Origin: Proteiniphilum sp. UBA5384
Lineage (GTDB): Bacteria > Bacteroidota > Bacteroidia > Bacteroidales > Dysgonomonadaceae
NCBI RefSeq assembly: GCF_002410825.1
Contig: NZ_DHOS01000078.1
Coordinates: 1 to 8,700, forward strand
Direction of reading: 5' to 3'
DNA: 8,700 nt
Position 1 is the first letter of the stretch, and each line of letters opens with the position of its first letter. The notes below the pieces were generated by a model, which made no database searches, was not told the origin of the DNA, and saw only the letters and a list, made by a program, of their open reading frames with translations. Of this stretch, positions 1 through 8,186 are shown one piece after another. Made by a program: the position numbers and the translations under genes.

Positions 1-2
1 TA

Positions 3-56
3 TACCGGAGAGATATCCGACAGGTAGCAAAAAAGTTTGAGGAGAAACTCTGTTAA
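3..56 (+). CDS. C-terminal end of an unidentified gene (partial)
   Basis: One plus-strand frame is open from the window edge to a TAA at 54-56 and encodes YRRDIRQVAKKFEEKLC. The peptide is charged and amphipathic (RR, KK, EE spaced as in a helix), as expected of a real C-terminal helix. The other two plus frames stop at 25-27 and 38-40. The minus strand has no ATG anywhere in 1-158, so the operon to the right is unlikely to continue leftwards here. The gene would converge on the SusCD operon, with the inverted repeat at 110-151 between the two 3' ends. Seventeen residues are too few to assign a family. The call rests on composition, the open frame and the convergent context only; a chance open frame of this length is possible. 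Confidence 0.42.
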   Translation, partial: YRRDIRQVAKKFEEKLC

Positions 57-109
57 ATAAAATCGATTAGGAGAGATTCAGGGGATAAACTTTAATACCC
101 CGGTAAGAA

Positions 110-151
110 TGACTAGTCCTAAATAACCGTTACAGGTTTTAGGACTAGTCA
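110..151. terminator. Perfect 14-bp inverted repeat, probable bidirectional terminator
   Basis: The arm TGACTAGTCCTAAA (110-123) is repeated as its exact reverse complement at 138-151, with a 14-nt loop (124-137) that could add a short inner ACC/GGT stem. The repeat begins 8 nt beyond the stop codon of the last operon gene (159-161 on the minus strand) and lies about 54 nt beyond the stop of the putative convergent gene, so it could end transcripts from both sides. It lacks the usual uridine run: reading leftward the stem is followed by TTCTTACCG, reading rightward by GAGAAGTTTAAT. The stem has only 5 G/C of 14. It may therefore act as a 3'-end protecting hairpin, or be a protein-binding palindrome, since each arm also contains the self-complementary ACTAGT. 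Confidence 0.6.
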
Positions 152-158
152 GAGAAGT

Positions 159-1742
159 TTAATAATACAATCCCAGGTAGAATTCTGCTATGGCTACAGA
201 ATTTGAAGCCTCCGTCCACTCATCATACCTCAACATCAAGAAGCGATAGCTGCTTTCCGGTATTGTGACATTTCCCGTTGATCTTCCCGGATGGTTTGGA
301 TCGGAGCTATTGGAAGGTAACTCACTTCCTGGCAAGTAGAGATTTTCCTCAATGACAGACCACTTGTCCATATCTGTTATACAGTCGGGATCATTACTTC
401 CGAAGAAACTCACTTGCCGAGGTTTCAGGTTACCGTTGCTTTGACCGGACCGATAAACCAGCCTGAAATAGTTGAACGACTCCTCTTCACCGAAATCAAT
501 AATAAAATAGAGATCGTTACCATCGCTTGAAACACCTCCATAGCTGTGCGAAACACCCGTCCTGGCACGGTTGTCCAAATATGTCTTCCCGAACCCTTTA
601 ACTATTGACAGATACGTGTTTTCATTGCCATCGAAATGTGCCCATGGGGTGATTTTTGCATCCGTACCCGAAGCAGCATAAAAAAGAGGATGGGAAAGAT
701 GGGGTGATTTATTTTTTTCCACTACCTGAGCTTCGCTGTTGTTATTAAGCGGAGAGCTGTCTGAGATCCGGGTTTCAGGTGCGGCATACCAGTTGCTCCT
801 GTCAAGATCGACATACCGGACTGTGGATAGCTCAACTCCATCGGAAAAAACCGTCACACCGTCAAACTCATACACTCCCCTACAAGTTACTGCCAGGCCG
901 TTATAATCATTCAAGGTGATGCTGTTCGTATCGGTTGCCTGCGATTTTGTCTCACCCGTGACTTTGTCGGTCCAGGAAAACACATAACCACTCCAAAATC
1001 CATCGTTAGGTCGGGGCAGAGTAAAGGTGACGGTAGCTTTATCAAACTCGATCTCCGATGCATCAGGAACCTCCAGGTAGTACTCCCAGGAAGAGTGAAA
1101 CAGGTCTTCGCTATCGGGCTCGGGCAAATATACAGAACGGTACCTGAATGAGCTTGCCTTGAAATTTTCCAGGTAACCCGTCGTCTCGGCGGAATCGATG
1201 AAAGCGGTCAGCGCCGTTTCCACTCCATCCTGTTTCCACTCAAACTCCGTTCCGAGCAATCGCTGGTCAACATTCACACCGTACGTGATTATCATTTTTT
1301 CTCCATCCCGTTCCCTGGAAGAGGCAAGGCGGTTTTGCAAAAGTGACTCCCATATCTCACCGTAGGATGTAGCGGTAATCGCTACCGGTATAGAACTGTT
1401 GCCCTTGGCATCAGTTATAGACAGTTCGAAGATGTAGGTCGCTTCCACAAGATCGTTGATGTATATGTTTGTCTCCTTGGACGGATCAATTGGCTCTACA
1501 AGATGTTCCCGCTTGTTAAACCAGTATATTTCAACTTTCGAAGCACGTGGATCATCCAGCTCTGGAATCACAATGCGCACACGGTTGCGTCCACCAATTC
1601 CTTTCACTTCGGATTCGTCTAACCGGGTGAGGTAAGTGATCGGTCCGTCTTTGATAAAATCACTGTATTTGTAATCCATGGGACTACATCCATAAAGAAT
1701 AAAGATGACCGAAAGGATATAATAAAGGATTCTGTTTTTCAT
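159..1742 (-). CDS. DUF4998 surface lipoprotein with C-terminal discoidin-like domain
   Basis: A predicted outer-membrane lipoprotein of 527 residues, last gene of the operon. The signal peptide (basic MKNR, then a hydrophobic stretch to about residue 18) ends in a lipobox LYGC with Cys19 as the lipidated residue. Residues about 22-215 fit my recollection of DUF4998: YSDF.KDGPITYLTR near the start, GRNRVRIVIPELDDPR at 51-67, EIYW at 71-74, and YLPEP at 205-209 near the end. Residues about 225-315 look like a beta-rich domain that I cannot name. Residues about 325-527 resemble an F5/8 type C (discoidin) fold: HFDGNENTY (369-377), FIIDFG (413-418), FRLVYR (426-431), VSFFGSNDP (444-452) and a final IAEFYLG (518-524). 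The likely role is glycan capture for the SusCD pair; this is inferred from context, since no ligand residues can be identified. The start is 30 nt after the previous stop, with an A-rich leader (AAAAACAGA) and no Shine-Dalgarno sequence. Confidence 0.9.
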   Translation of the reverse strand: MKNRILYYILSVIFILYGCSPMDYKYSDFIKDGPITYLTRLDESEVKGIGGRNRVRIVIPELDDPRASKVEIYWFNKREHLVEPIDPSKETNIYINDLVEATYIFELSITDAKGNSSIPVAITATSYGEIWESLLQNRLASSRERDGEKMIITYGVNVDQRLLGTEFEWKQDGVETALTAFIDSAETTGYLENFKASSFRYRSVYLPEPDSEDLFHSSWEYYLEVPDASEIEFDKATVTFTLPRPNDGFWSGYVFSWTDKVTGETKSQATDTNSITLNDYNGLAVTCRGVYEFDGVTVFSDGVELSTVRYVDLDRSNWYAAPETRISDSSPLNNNSEAQVVEKNKSPHLSHPLFYAASGTDAKITPWAHFDGNENTYLSIVKGFGKTYLDNRARTGVSHSYGGVSSDGNDLYFIIDFGEEESFNYFRLVYRSGQSNGNLKPRQVSFFGSNDPDCITDMDKWSVIEENLYLPGSELPSNSSDPNHPGRSTGNVTIPESSYRFLMLRYDEWTEASNSVAIAEFYLGLYY

Positions 1743-1772
1743 TCTGTTTTTATATTAATGGGTAGTACAACA

Positions 1773-3080
1773 TCATTTATTTGCACCGAAAAAGCTGATC
1801 TCTCCTATCTGAACAGCGCCGGCGTGAACACTTGCTGCAAAACACTTGATTACCTGCACGCGTATATACCGGACAGGCTGATCTATTGAGTTGAGTGTCA
1901 TCTCATGTCCGTTGGCGATGATTTCGTTGTCCTCGGCAGTACGATCGTTCGTACCCGGATAGGGATCAAACGATCCATCAGCTTTCGAAAGATAAAACAA
2001 ACCCAGCTCCAGCCATGCTTTACTGTCGTTGATATCGTCCTGCAATTCACTTGGATTGTCTCCGTTATAGGTTGCTCCGAAGAGACGGACGATCTGCGGA
2101 TGTCCACCACGGAACTGATTGGCGGGCTCACTGCGCGGCCACAGCACGAAGCGGCTGAGGTTGTACTGATCCCCCAGATCAATCGTGAAATGTTGCGGAA
2201 AGGGAGCCAACGGTTTTGTGTGATAACACTGAGAGCTACTCCCTACGGCACCGTCAAAAAGCCTGTCGAACGAGACGGCTGAACCGGACCAGGAGTGCAT
2301 TTTATGACCCCAGAAGTTAGAAGGCAACGTGTAGCCGGTCTGATCCGGAACATACGATCCGTCACCCGACAGGTTACAGAGGGCAACTTCTTTAAAAAGA
2401 TCTTTCGGGAGTTCCATTTCGAACCACGGAGAACAGACCGTATCTTTTGGAGGTGACCAGTGGCCCCACCGGTCACGGATCTGAACACGGAAATTCTGGT
2501 CAATGTCGGGTTCATGCCCACGGTTGAAGTATTCCACACCGGAATTCACCGTATAATAGGTGCCTACCTCCACCCATTCACCCGTAGCCTCGTCTTGCCG
2601 AAATGTGCGAAAAGCAAGCTTTGCTCCTGTCTCGTTTTCGGTGGTCACACGAATACCCATAAAGGTGGGCATAATTTGCAGGTTGTCGTATGCAACCAGG
2701 TAGGGAGGACGCATCGGACTTACCGTTACCTCTACCGGCTCTGAAAAGACCTGACCATGGCTTACTGAATATAGTTTTACCTTAAAACTCCCCTCTTCGC
2801 CAAATCCATCTACCAACACCGAATCTGTGTAAAAAGACGCGGTCTGGTTATATTCCAGTCCATCATCTGTCGTCCAGATTGCTTTTACATATTGCAGGTT
2901 CTCGTCGTTTGGACGATCGTAATATATAATGGAAGCGCCACTGATATTTTTAACCTCAGTTACTTTTACCTGAAGGGGAGCTTCTGTGCTTCCCGTGGGA
3001 TTGTTCACCTGATCATCCCCGCAGGAATATAAGATAGTTAAAACTATGAATAATGCTGTTTTAATCGGTTTCATTATCAT
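1773..3080 (-). CDS. DUF4959/DUF5126/DUF5000-type SusCD-associated lipoprotein
   Basis: A predicted surface lipoprotein of 435 residues, third gene of the operon. The lipobox is LYSC with Cys20 lipidated; it is followed by GDD, an acidic stretch like the lipoprotein surface-export signal of Bacteroidota. Three modules follow. Residues about 30-122 fit DUF4959, a fibronectin-III-like domain (YYDRPNDENLQYVKAIWT at 53-70, VKLYSV at 101-106). Residues about 124-228 fit DUF5126. Residues about 250-433 fit DUF5000, a galactose-binding-like beta-sandwich (FWGHKMHSWSGS at 256-267, LFDG 274-277, FTIDLGD 298-304, LWPRSE 313-318, EISFFG 427-432). These names come from recalled family patterns, not a search. 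By context it probably binds glycan beside SusD. Two ATGs compete: Met1 (3080) and Met3 (3074). Met3 gives the more usual MKPIKT start and puts the AAAATTTCAG element 6 nt upstream, close to its 5-nt spacing at susC, so Met3 is a good alternative. The gap after the SusD stop is 16 nt. Confidence 0.9.
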   Translation of the reverse strand: MIMKPIKTALFIVLTILYSCGDDQVNNPTGSTEAPLQVKVTEVKNISGASIIYYDRPNDENLQYVKAIWTTDDGLEYNQTASFYTDSVLVDGFGEEGSFKVKLYSVSHGQVFSEPVEVTVSPMRPPYLVAYDNLQIMPTFMGIRVTTENETGAKLAFRTFRQDEATGEWVEVGTYYTVNSGVEYFNRGHEPDIDQNFRVQIRDRWGHWSPPKDTVCSPWFEMELPKDLFKEVALCNLSGDGSYVPDQTGYTLPSNFWGHKMHSWSGSAVSFDRLFDGAVGSSSQCYHTKPLAPFPQHFTIDLGDQYNLSRFVLWPRSEPANQFRGGHPQIVRLFGATYNGDNPSELQDDINDSKAWLELGLFYLSKADGSFDPYPGTNDRTAEDNEIIANGHEMTLNSIDQPVRYIRVQVIKCFAASVHAGAVQIGEISFFGANK

Positions 3081-3090
3081 CTGAAATTTT
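3081..3090 (-). promoter_or_regulatory. Translation-initiation element AAAATTTCAG before the DUF5000 lipoprotein
   Basis: The minus strand reads AAAATTTCAG here, identical to the 10 nt at 8190-8199 in front of susC. It lies 0 nt from the first ATG (3080) and 6 nt from the second (3074); at susC the gap is 5 nt. There is no Shine-Dalgarno sequence, as is usual in Bacteroidota, where A/T-rich and unstructured leaders favour initiation. The match may reflect shared initiation context or chance in A/T-rich DNA. Confidence 0.3.
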
Positions 3091-3092
3091 TA

Positions 3093-3107
3093 ACGGTTAC
3101 CAACCGT
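3093..3107 (-). repeat. Small hairpin over the SusD stop codon
   Basis: ACGGTT (3093-3098) and its reverse complement AACCGT (3102-3107) are separated by 3 nt, giving a perfect 6-bp stem. The hairpin includes the SusD stop codon (3097-3099) and sits in the 16-nt gap before the next gene. It could mark a processing or partial-termination point that lowers expression of the two distal lipoproteins relative to SusCD, but it has no following uridine run and is small enough to be coincidental. Confidence 0.3.
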
Positions 3108-5028
3108 AGTTTTGAAGTGTATTCTTATTTCTTAAAATCTCCTCGTCCGATATCGGCCAGAAATAGTCCCTGGGAGTAAAATTCCGCGTATAGACCCATG
3201 TTTCCCTGTAATACAACAAAGGGTCGGAAGCATCTAAATTCCATCCGGTTATTGGTTTATTATACTCATCCATAGCCAGTTTCCAACGCCGCAAATCCCA
3301 AAAACGATGGCCTTCAAACACGAATTCGACCAACTTTTCCTGCCTGATTATATCTCTTAATCCGCTTTGTCTTAAATACTTGGAAGGGTCATTTGAATAA
3401 TTGGACCAGGACTCCTCAATGCCTTTTAATCCGGCTCTATCCCGAACCAGATCCACGTAATATATAGCTTCATTCCTCGCTTCCTGTGTGTTATAGGCCT
3501 CGTTGAGGGACTCGGCATACATCAGATAAAGTTCGGGCAGACGAAAAATCGGGAAAGGATACCGGGTGTACGTAACGGTGGTGGTTCCAGAACAAACCGT
3601 GAGCCAGTGAAGAATTTTCTTTGGCCATAATCCCGTGACGTTCCAGGAGTGAGCAGTCTGGTTTTGCGTGTATTCGCCAGAGCGGGCATGTGGAGCCTGA
3701 CCCGTTTCACTGTAATTACCATGGCCAAACCATATGCCACGGTCGAAACCAATACTGGCGTAGAGTCTCGGTTCCCGGTCGAAAAACAAGCCGGCCGTGG
3801 TCTCCCCTACCTGCAAGTAATAGATTTGATCTGTCCCGGCAATCTTTGGGGTAAAACGACTGTTATAATCCCAAGTTTTGTCCTCCTTGACTGGCACTCC
3901 ATTTTTCGTATAAAACTGATCAACTATCTTTAAGGGCACAGCGAAATTATTCCTGTTCGTGGTTTGAGTATTTGCCTGAGAAGCGCCAAAGTCACGGGGA
4001 TATGCCTGTATCTGGTACAATTGTGGCCAACTTCGCGAATCGGCCCAGATCACATCGCTGTTCCATCGCTCTACCAACGATCCCCGGATACTCAGTTTCA
4101 GGCGGGTTTGTTCGGAGATATTGCCAAACTGTGTTCCTGCATACCGATACAATTCGGTTTGCTCAATCTCTTCAAAGAAATCAATCGCTTCTTTGCATGC
4201 CTCTGCTGCCTGTACCCACAGAGCCGTTTTTTCCTCTTCCGTTTTGTTGGGATTGAATATTTCAATTCCCCTGCGATCTGTCAATCCCGCGTAATCTGTA
4301 TTCCCATTGAACAGGGGACTGGCAAACGTGACCAGCATCTTGGCTTTCATCATCAATGCCACTCCCTTGGTAATTCTCCCCAGTTCAGTGGCCTGATCGC
4401 TTACGGTAATCATCAGGTGGTTTCTTCCAATAACATCGTCCACTTTATTGATACAGTATTCCACACATTCGTCCATGGTGTTGCGGAAAACATGGGTCAC
4501 CTCGGTGTCGTCCTGTACACTTAAATTCATATCTTTTATCGGAATAGGGCCATACATACGCATAAGATAAAAGTGTAACCAGACTTTGATCATTTCCACC
4601 TCCGCTATCCAGCGGTTACGTTCTTCCAAAGTAATGTCGGGCACACGTCCGATGTTGGCAAGAAAGATATTGCAATCACTGATTCCGCGGTAAAGGTTCT
4701 TCCCCCCGTTAATCCCTCTCCAGAAGTCGAAAAGTGGACTGTTGGTGCGTTGACCTCCCAACGCAAGGTTTTTGGCATTCGGTGCATCGCCGTATTGAAC
4801 GGAGACCCAGATCTCATCACCTCCCAACAAGGCAGGATCATCATTATAAGAGCCACTCGTGGGGATATACGAATAACACATGAAGAAAAACTTTTCAGCT
4901 TGCGAACGCATCGAAAAGGCATTATCTTCGATGGTAGCAATCATATCCGGCACCACATCGAGGTAGTTGCTGCAAGCCGTAATAATGCTAAAAAAGAAAG
5001 TAATAAAGAGATATCTTGGATTTTTCAT
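3097..5028 (-). CDS. RagB/SusD-family nutrient-binding outer-membrane lipoprotein
   Basis: The SusD partner of the upstream transporter: a surface lipoprotein that binds the incoming ligand and acts as the hinged lid of the SusC barrel. It has 643 residues, towards the long end for the family. The signal peptide ends in lipobox ITAC with Cys19, followed by the typical SNYLDVVPD. The N-terminal TPR-bearing region includes EKFFFMCYSYIP and FWRGINGGKNLYRGI. The C-terminal family signatures are clear: FPIFRLPELYLMYAESLNEA at 492-511, VRDRAGLKG, then RDIIRQEKLVEFVFEGHRF and WDLRRWK within 558-583, and the usual short ending NYGW. The gene starts 12 nt after the susC stop, with an A-rich leader (AAACAACAAGAA) and no Shine-Dalgarno sequence, so the two are almost certainly co-transcribed. 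Starch is not implied; the true substrate cannot be read from the sequence. The frame is intact. Confidence 0.97.
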   Translation of the reverse strand: MKNPRYLFITFFFSIITACSNYLDVVPDMIATIEDNAFSMRSQAEKFFFMCYSYIPTSGSYNDDPALLGGDEIWVSVQYGDAPNAKNLALGGQRTNSPLFDFWRGINGGKNLYRGISDCNIFLANIGRVPDITLEERNRWIAEVEMIKVWLHFYLMRMYGPIPIKDMNLSVQDDTEVTHVFRNTMDECVEYCINKVDDVIGRNHLMITVSDQATELGRITKGVALMMKAKMLVTFASPLFNGNTDYAGLTDRRGIEIFNPNKTEEEKTALWVQAAEACKEAIDFFEEIEQTELYRYAGTQFGNISEQTRLKLSIRGSLVERWNSDVIWADSRSWPQLYQIQAYPRDFGASQANTQTTNRNNFAVPLKIVDQFYTKNGVPVKEDKTWDYNSRFTPKIAGTDQIYYLQVGETTAGLFFDREPRLYASIGFDRGIWFGHGNYSETGQAPHARSGEYTQNQTAHSWNVTGLWPKKILHWLTVCSGTTTVTYTRYPFPIFRLPELYLMYAESLNEAYNTQEARNEAIYYVDLVRDRAGLKGIEESWSNYSNDPSKYLRQSGLRDIIRQEKLVEFVFEGHRFWDLRRWKLAMDEYNKPITGWNLDASDPLLYYRETWVYTRNFTPRDYFWPISDEEILRNKNTLQNYGW

Positions 5029-5040
5029 TTCTTGTTGTTT

Positions 5041-8000
5041 TTAAAAGGATAAATTCACGCCCATGTTTAATGTACGCTGAATGGGGTAACCTAATCCATT
5101 ACCGGCCATCTCTACGTCCCACAGCTTAAATTTACTGATGGAGAACAGGTTGGAACTGGAAAGATAAATACGTAAACTACTTACCCTGATCTTGCTCACC
5201 AGATCTTTGGGAAGTGAATACCCCAATTCCACCGATTTTAATCGAAGAAATGCCCCGTCACGCATAAACCAGGTATTGCGGTGATTGTTATGGTTTACCT
5301 GACCAAGTGCGGTGGCTAATCGAGGCCATGTGGCATAAGGATCCCGGTTGGCTTCACTCCAGTAGCTGTCTGCAATAAACTTCATGAGGGCATTGTTCCC
5401 CTCAGGTGTACCCGGTGTGTTGTTGCTGCCAGTGGTATTGAAAAATGGGGATGTGGCATTATAGTTAATCCAGAAAGAGCGGCGATGAACTCCGTTAAAG
5501 AAGAACGAAAAGTCGAAAGACCTATACCCGACCGATGCACCAAAACCATACTGTATTTCCGGTGTTGTGGGATACCCGATGGGTGCCATGTCCCGATCAT
5601 TAATGACTCCATCTCCGTTCAAATCACGGTATTTAATGTCTCCGGCCATCACCTGTGTGCTGCCAAACTGCGTAGGAGAGTTGGCCACATCCGCTTCGTC
5701 GATAAACAACCTTTCAGCAATATAACCGTACTGTTGAGTGGTCGGATTTCCTATGCGCAGCTTCCACCACTCCGTATCGTAATCATAATCCTCGTATTTG
5801 GTGTATTCACTTACAGCATAGGTAAAATTTACCCTCGACTGTACCCAGAATGTATTTCGTCCGATGTAGTTGTGAGTAATGGAAAAATCAGTCCCATTAC
5901 CTTTCGCCTCACCCAGGTTGGCATTTGGATTAACCCACAGCCCCATTGAATACGGGATGGTGCGGCGTTCCTGTAATATACTTTTGCGGTTTTCGGTAAA
6001 ATATTCCCAGATGACATTGAAGTCGTCGAAGAGCGTCAGTTCCATCGCGAGGTTTGTTTTGTGCGACACTTCCCACGAAATCTCGGGGTCTGCGTATCTT
6101 CTTATAACCATCCCGGGACGTGAATACCCGTCGATCTCATATCCAAACGTGTATCCGCTACCTCCGCTCAGGCTAACGTCCGACAGATACAAGAACCGCT
6201 CACTGCTGATGTTGTCGTTACCCGCCAAACCGTAAGAGCCTCGCAACTTCAGTTGTGTCAATACGTGCTTTAACGGAGTAAAGAACTTCTCGTTGGATAA
6301 CATCCACCCCGCACTGATCGATGGGAAAAAGCCCCAACGATGCTCTTTGGAGAAACGTTCGGAACCGTTGTAACCGAAGTTGGCTTCCACAAAATACTTG
6401 CCCTGGTAGGCATAGGAAGCTCTGCCTGCAAGCCCGACGTTCCTGTATGGCAGCGAACCCAGAACGGTGTTTACGGCAGCGTCCGTGGCCGGGATGGTCC
6501 TGTTACGCATGGTAAAGACCAATTGAGCGCTGATGTCATGCTCGTCATCGATGTTCTTGCTGTAAACCGCGGAGGATTCAAAATAAGTGGTATTTATCAC
6601 CAATGGGGTCTGGACATAGGATTCCAGGCTCTCCCCGCTGGCATCCGGATTGATAATCTCCACCTTGTAATCACCGGTCAGATAATTATGGTCTGTCAAT
6701 TTATAATAGTAGGGAGAATAGGAACGAGAAATCTGACTCAACGCTTCTCGCTTCGTGTTGAGCAATGCCCGCACACTTAATCCGTCAATCATAAAGTTCA
6801 AATTCTGTTTCAACTCGATCTGGGCGCCCATGATGGATTTGTTGTACTCCCGGTAGCCACGCACCATCTGTGCGTAAGGATTCAGGTATTGACCGTCTTC
6901 CGCGTTGCCAAAGAGTGTATGGGTGACGTACTTGTGGTCTTCGTCTATAGGATAGAAGGAAGGAAACAAAACAGGGTTACTCTTCATGATCAAGCCATAC
7001 ATGGACGATCCGCTGTTGAGTGGACCACTATAGTCTTCAAACGTTCCATCCAGGCTTACTTTCAGCTCTGTTGTTTTGGAAAGATCGATATTCACATTCG
7101 ACCGCAACGTATATATATTCAAATTGATGTTGTTATTAAAATTGTTGCGGGGATCGACTTTCAATATACCGCCATCTTTAGTATACGCCGCAGCCACATA
7201 ATAACGGGCTATATTTCCTCCTCCGCGTATATTCAGGTTTATACGCTGGCTTGTAGAATAGTCCTTCATGAGCTCAGACTGCCAGTCGGTCACCGGATAA
7301 AGAAGAGGATACAAACCCCTTTCGGTGTTCTCTATTTTATCGTCGGAGTACAGAAGCGGGGCTTTAGGATCACGAGTGATAAACGCTTCATTATGCATTT
7401 TCATGTAGGTGATGGGATCGGCTAACTCAATCTTTCGAGTAGGTTGCGATACGTTATTTTCAATTCGGATATTTAACTGTGCGCGGCCCACTCTTCCCAC
7501 CTTTGTTTTTATCAATATTACACCGTTAGCGCCTCTTGCTCCGTAAAGGGCAGTTGCCGCCGCGTCTTTCATGATAGAAAAACTCTCTATGTCGTCCGGC
7601 TGGATACGGGCCAGTTCTGTTTTGGAAATCTCAATGTTGTCTACCAGGATAAGTGGATCAACGTTGTAACCGAAAGTAGTGACACCCCGGATAAAAAAAT
7701 CGGCATTATCCGCACCCGGTTCTCCGGAAGTCTGGTAGGAGATCATTCCTGCAATCTGCCCTGCAAAAGAAGTTGTCAGGTTACTCGTTGGCATTTTCAG
7801 ATCAGAAGGCTTAACCGTGGAAATGGAAGCAACCACACTCTCCTTTTTCTGGGTACCGAAAGCAACCACGGTAACTTCATCCAGCATACTGGTTTCCTCT
7901 AACATAATTACGTTGATAGCCGGTTTACCTGCCTCAACGGTGAATTCCTGCGAGACATATCCAATAAAGCTGAATCGCAGGGTGCTTCCAATTTTCACAT

Positions 8001-8184
8001 TGCTTAGCACATAATCACCATCGAGGTCGGTCGATGTGCCTGTTGTGGTACCAACAACCAAAACGGTTACTCCTGGAATGGCGTTCCCGTCACTGTCCAG
8101 CACCTTTCCCTTTATCGTCAATTGTTGCGCAACTAACGAATGAGAAAGCACATACAAAACAAATAACAAGATTGTTTTTCTCAT
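5041..8184 (-). CDS. SusC/RagA-family TonB-dependent outer-membrane transporter
   Basis: First gene of the operon: an outer-membrane importer energised by TonB-ExbBD that takes up oligomers presented by its SusD lid. It has 1047 residues, normal for the family. A signal peptide probably cleaves after LVA (Ala19). A carboxypeptidase-regulatory-like domain spans about 22-95 (IKGKVLDSDGNAIPGVTV, DLDGDYVL, FSFIGYVSQE). The SusC linker with TonB-box-like LDEVTVVAFGTQ is at 101-112. The plug covers about 113-228, with FIRGVTTFG, DPLILVDN and MKDAAATALYGARGANGVIL. The beta-barrel fills the rest and ends in Phe (NMGVNLSF), the usual outer-membrane insertion signal. A calcium-loop-like DLNGDGVINDRD, common in these barrels, is present. 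There is no N-terminal STN domain, so sigma/anti-sigma signalling through this protein is unlikely. The start is the only sensible ATG at the signal peptide; a long leader precedes it. Confidence 0.97.
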   Translation of the reverse strand: MRKTILLFVLYVLSHSLVAQQLTIKGKVLDSDGNAIPGVTVLVVGTTTGTSTDLDGDYVLSNVKIGSTLRFSFIGYVSQEFTVEAGKPAINVIMLEETSMLDEVTVVAFGTQKKESVVASISTVKPSDLKMPTSNLTTSFAGQIAGMISYQTSGEPGADNADFFIRGVTTFGYNVDPLILVDNIEISKTELARIQPDDIESFSIMKDAAATALYGARGANGVILIKTKVGRVGRAQLNIRIENNVSQPTRKIELADPITYMKMHNEAFITRDPKAPLLYSDDKIENTERGLYPLLYPVTDWQSELMKDYSTSQRINLNIRGGGNIARYYVAAAYTKDGGILKVDPRNNFNNNINLNIYTLRSNVNIDLSKTTELKVSLDGTFEDYSGPLNSGSSMYGLIMKSNPVLFPSFYPIDEDHKYVTHTLFGNAEDGQYLNPYAQMVRGYREYNKSIMGAQIELKQNLNFMIDGLSVRALLNTKREALSQISRSYSPYYYKLTDHNYLTGDYKVEIINPDASGESLESYVQTPLVINTTYFESSAVYSKNIDDEHDISAQLVFTMRNRTIPATDAAVNTVLGSLPYRNVGLAGRASYAYQGKYFVEANFGYNGSERFSKEHRWGFFPSISAGWMLSNEKFFTPLKHVLTQLKLRGSYGLAGNDNISSERFLYLSDVSLSGGSGYTFGYEIDGYSRPGMVIRRYADPEISWEVSHKTNLAMELTLFDDFNVIWEYFTENRKSILQERRTIPYSMGLWVNPNANLGEAKGNGTDFSITHNYIGRNTFWVQSRVNFTYAVSEYTKYEDYDYDTEWWKLRIGNPTTQQYGYIAERLFIDEADVANSPTQFGSTQVMAGDIKYRDLNGDGVINDRDMAPIGYPTTPEIQYGFGASVGYRSFDFSFFFNGVHRRSFWINYNATSPFFNTTGSNNTPGTPEGNNALMKFIADSYWSEANRDPYATWPRLATALGQVNHNNHRNTWFMRDGAFLRLKSVELGYSLPKDLVSKIRVSSLRIYLSSSNLFSISKFKLWDVEMAGNGLGYPIQRTLNMGVNLSF

Positions 8185-8186
8185 CT

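Noticed and set aside
96..105. TACC-CC-GGTA mini-palindrome downstream of the main hairpin
   Set aside because: The loop would be only 2 nt and the arms 4 nt, too small for a stable hairpin.
3964..4524. 186-codon plus-strand ORF inside the SusD gene
   Set aside because: It is fully antisense to a gene with strong family signatures; its low-complexity, Cys/His/Pro-rich translation looks like a shadow frame.
6889..7425. 178-codon plus-strand ORF inside the SusC gene
   Set aside because: Antisense to a well-conserved TonB-dependent transporter, with no signature or independent promoter seen.
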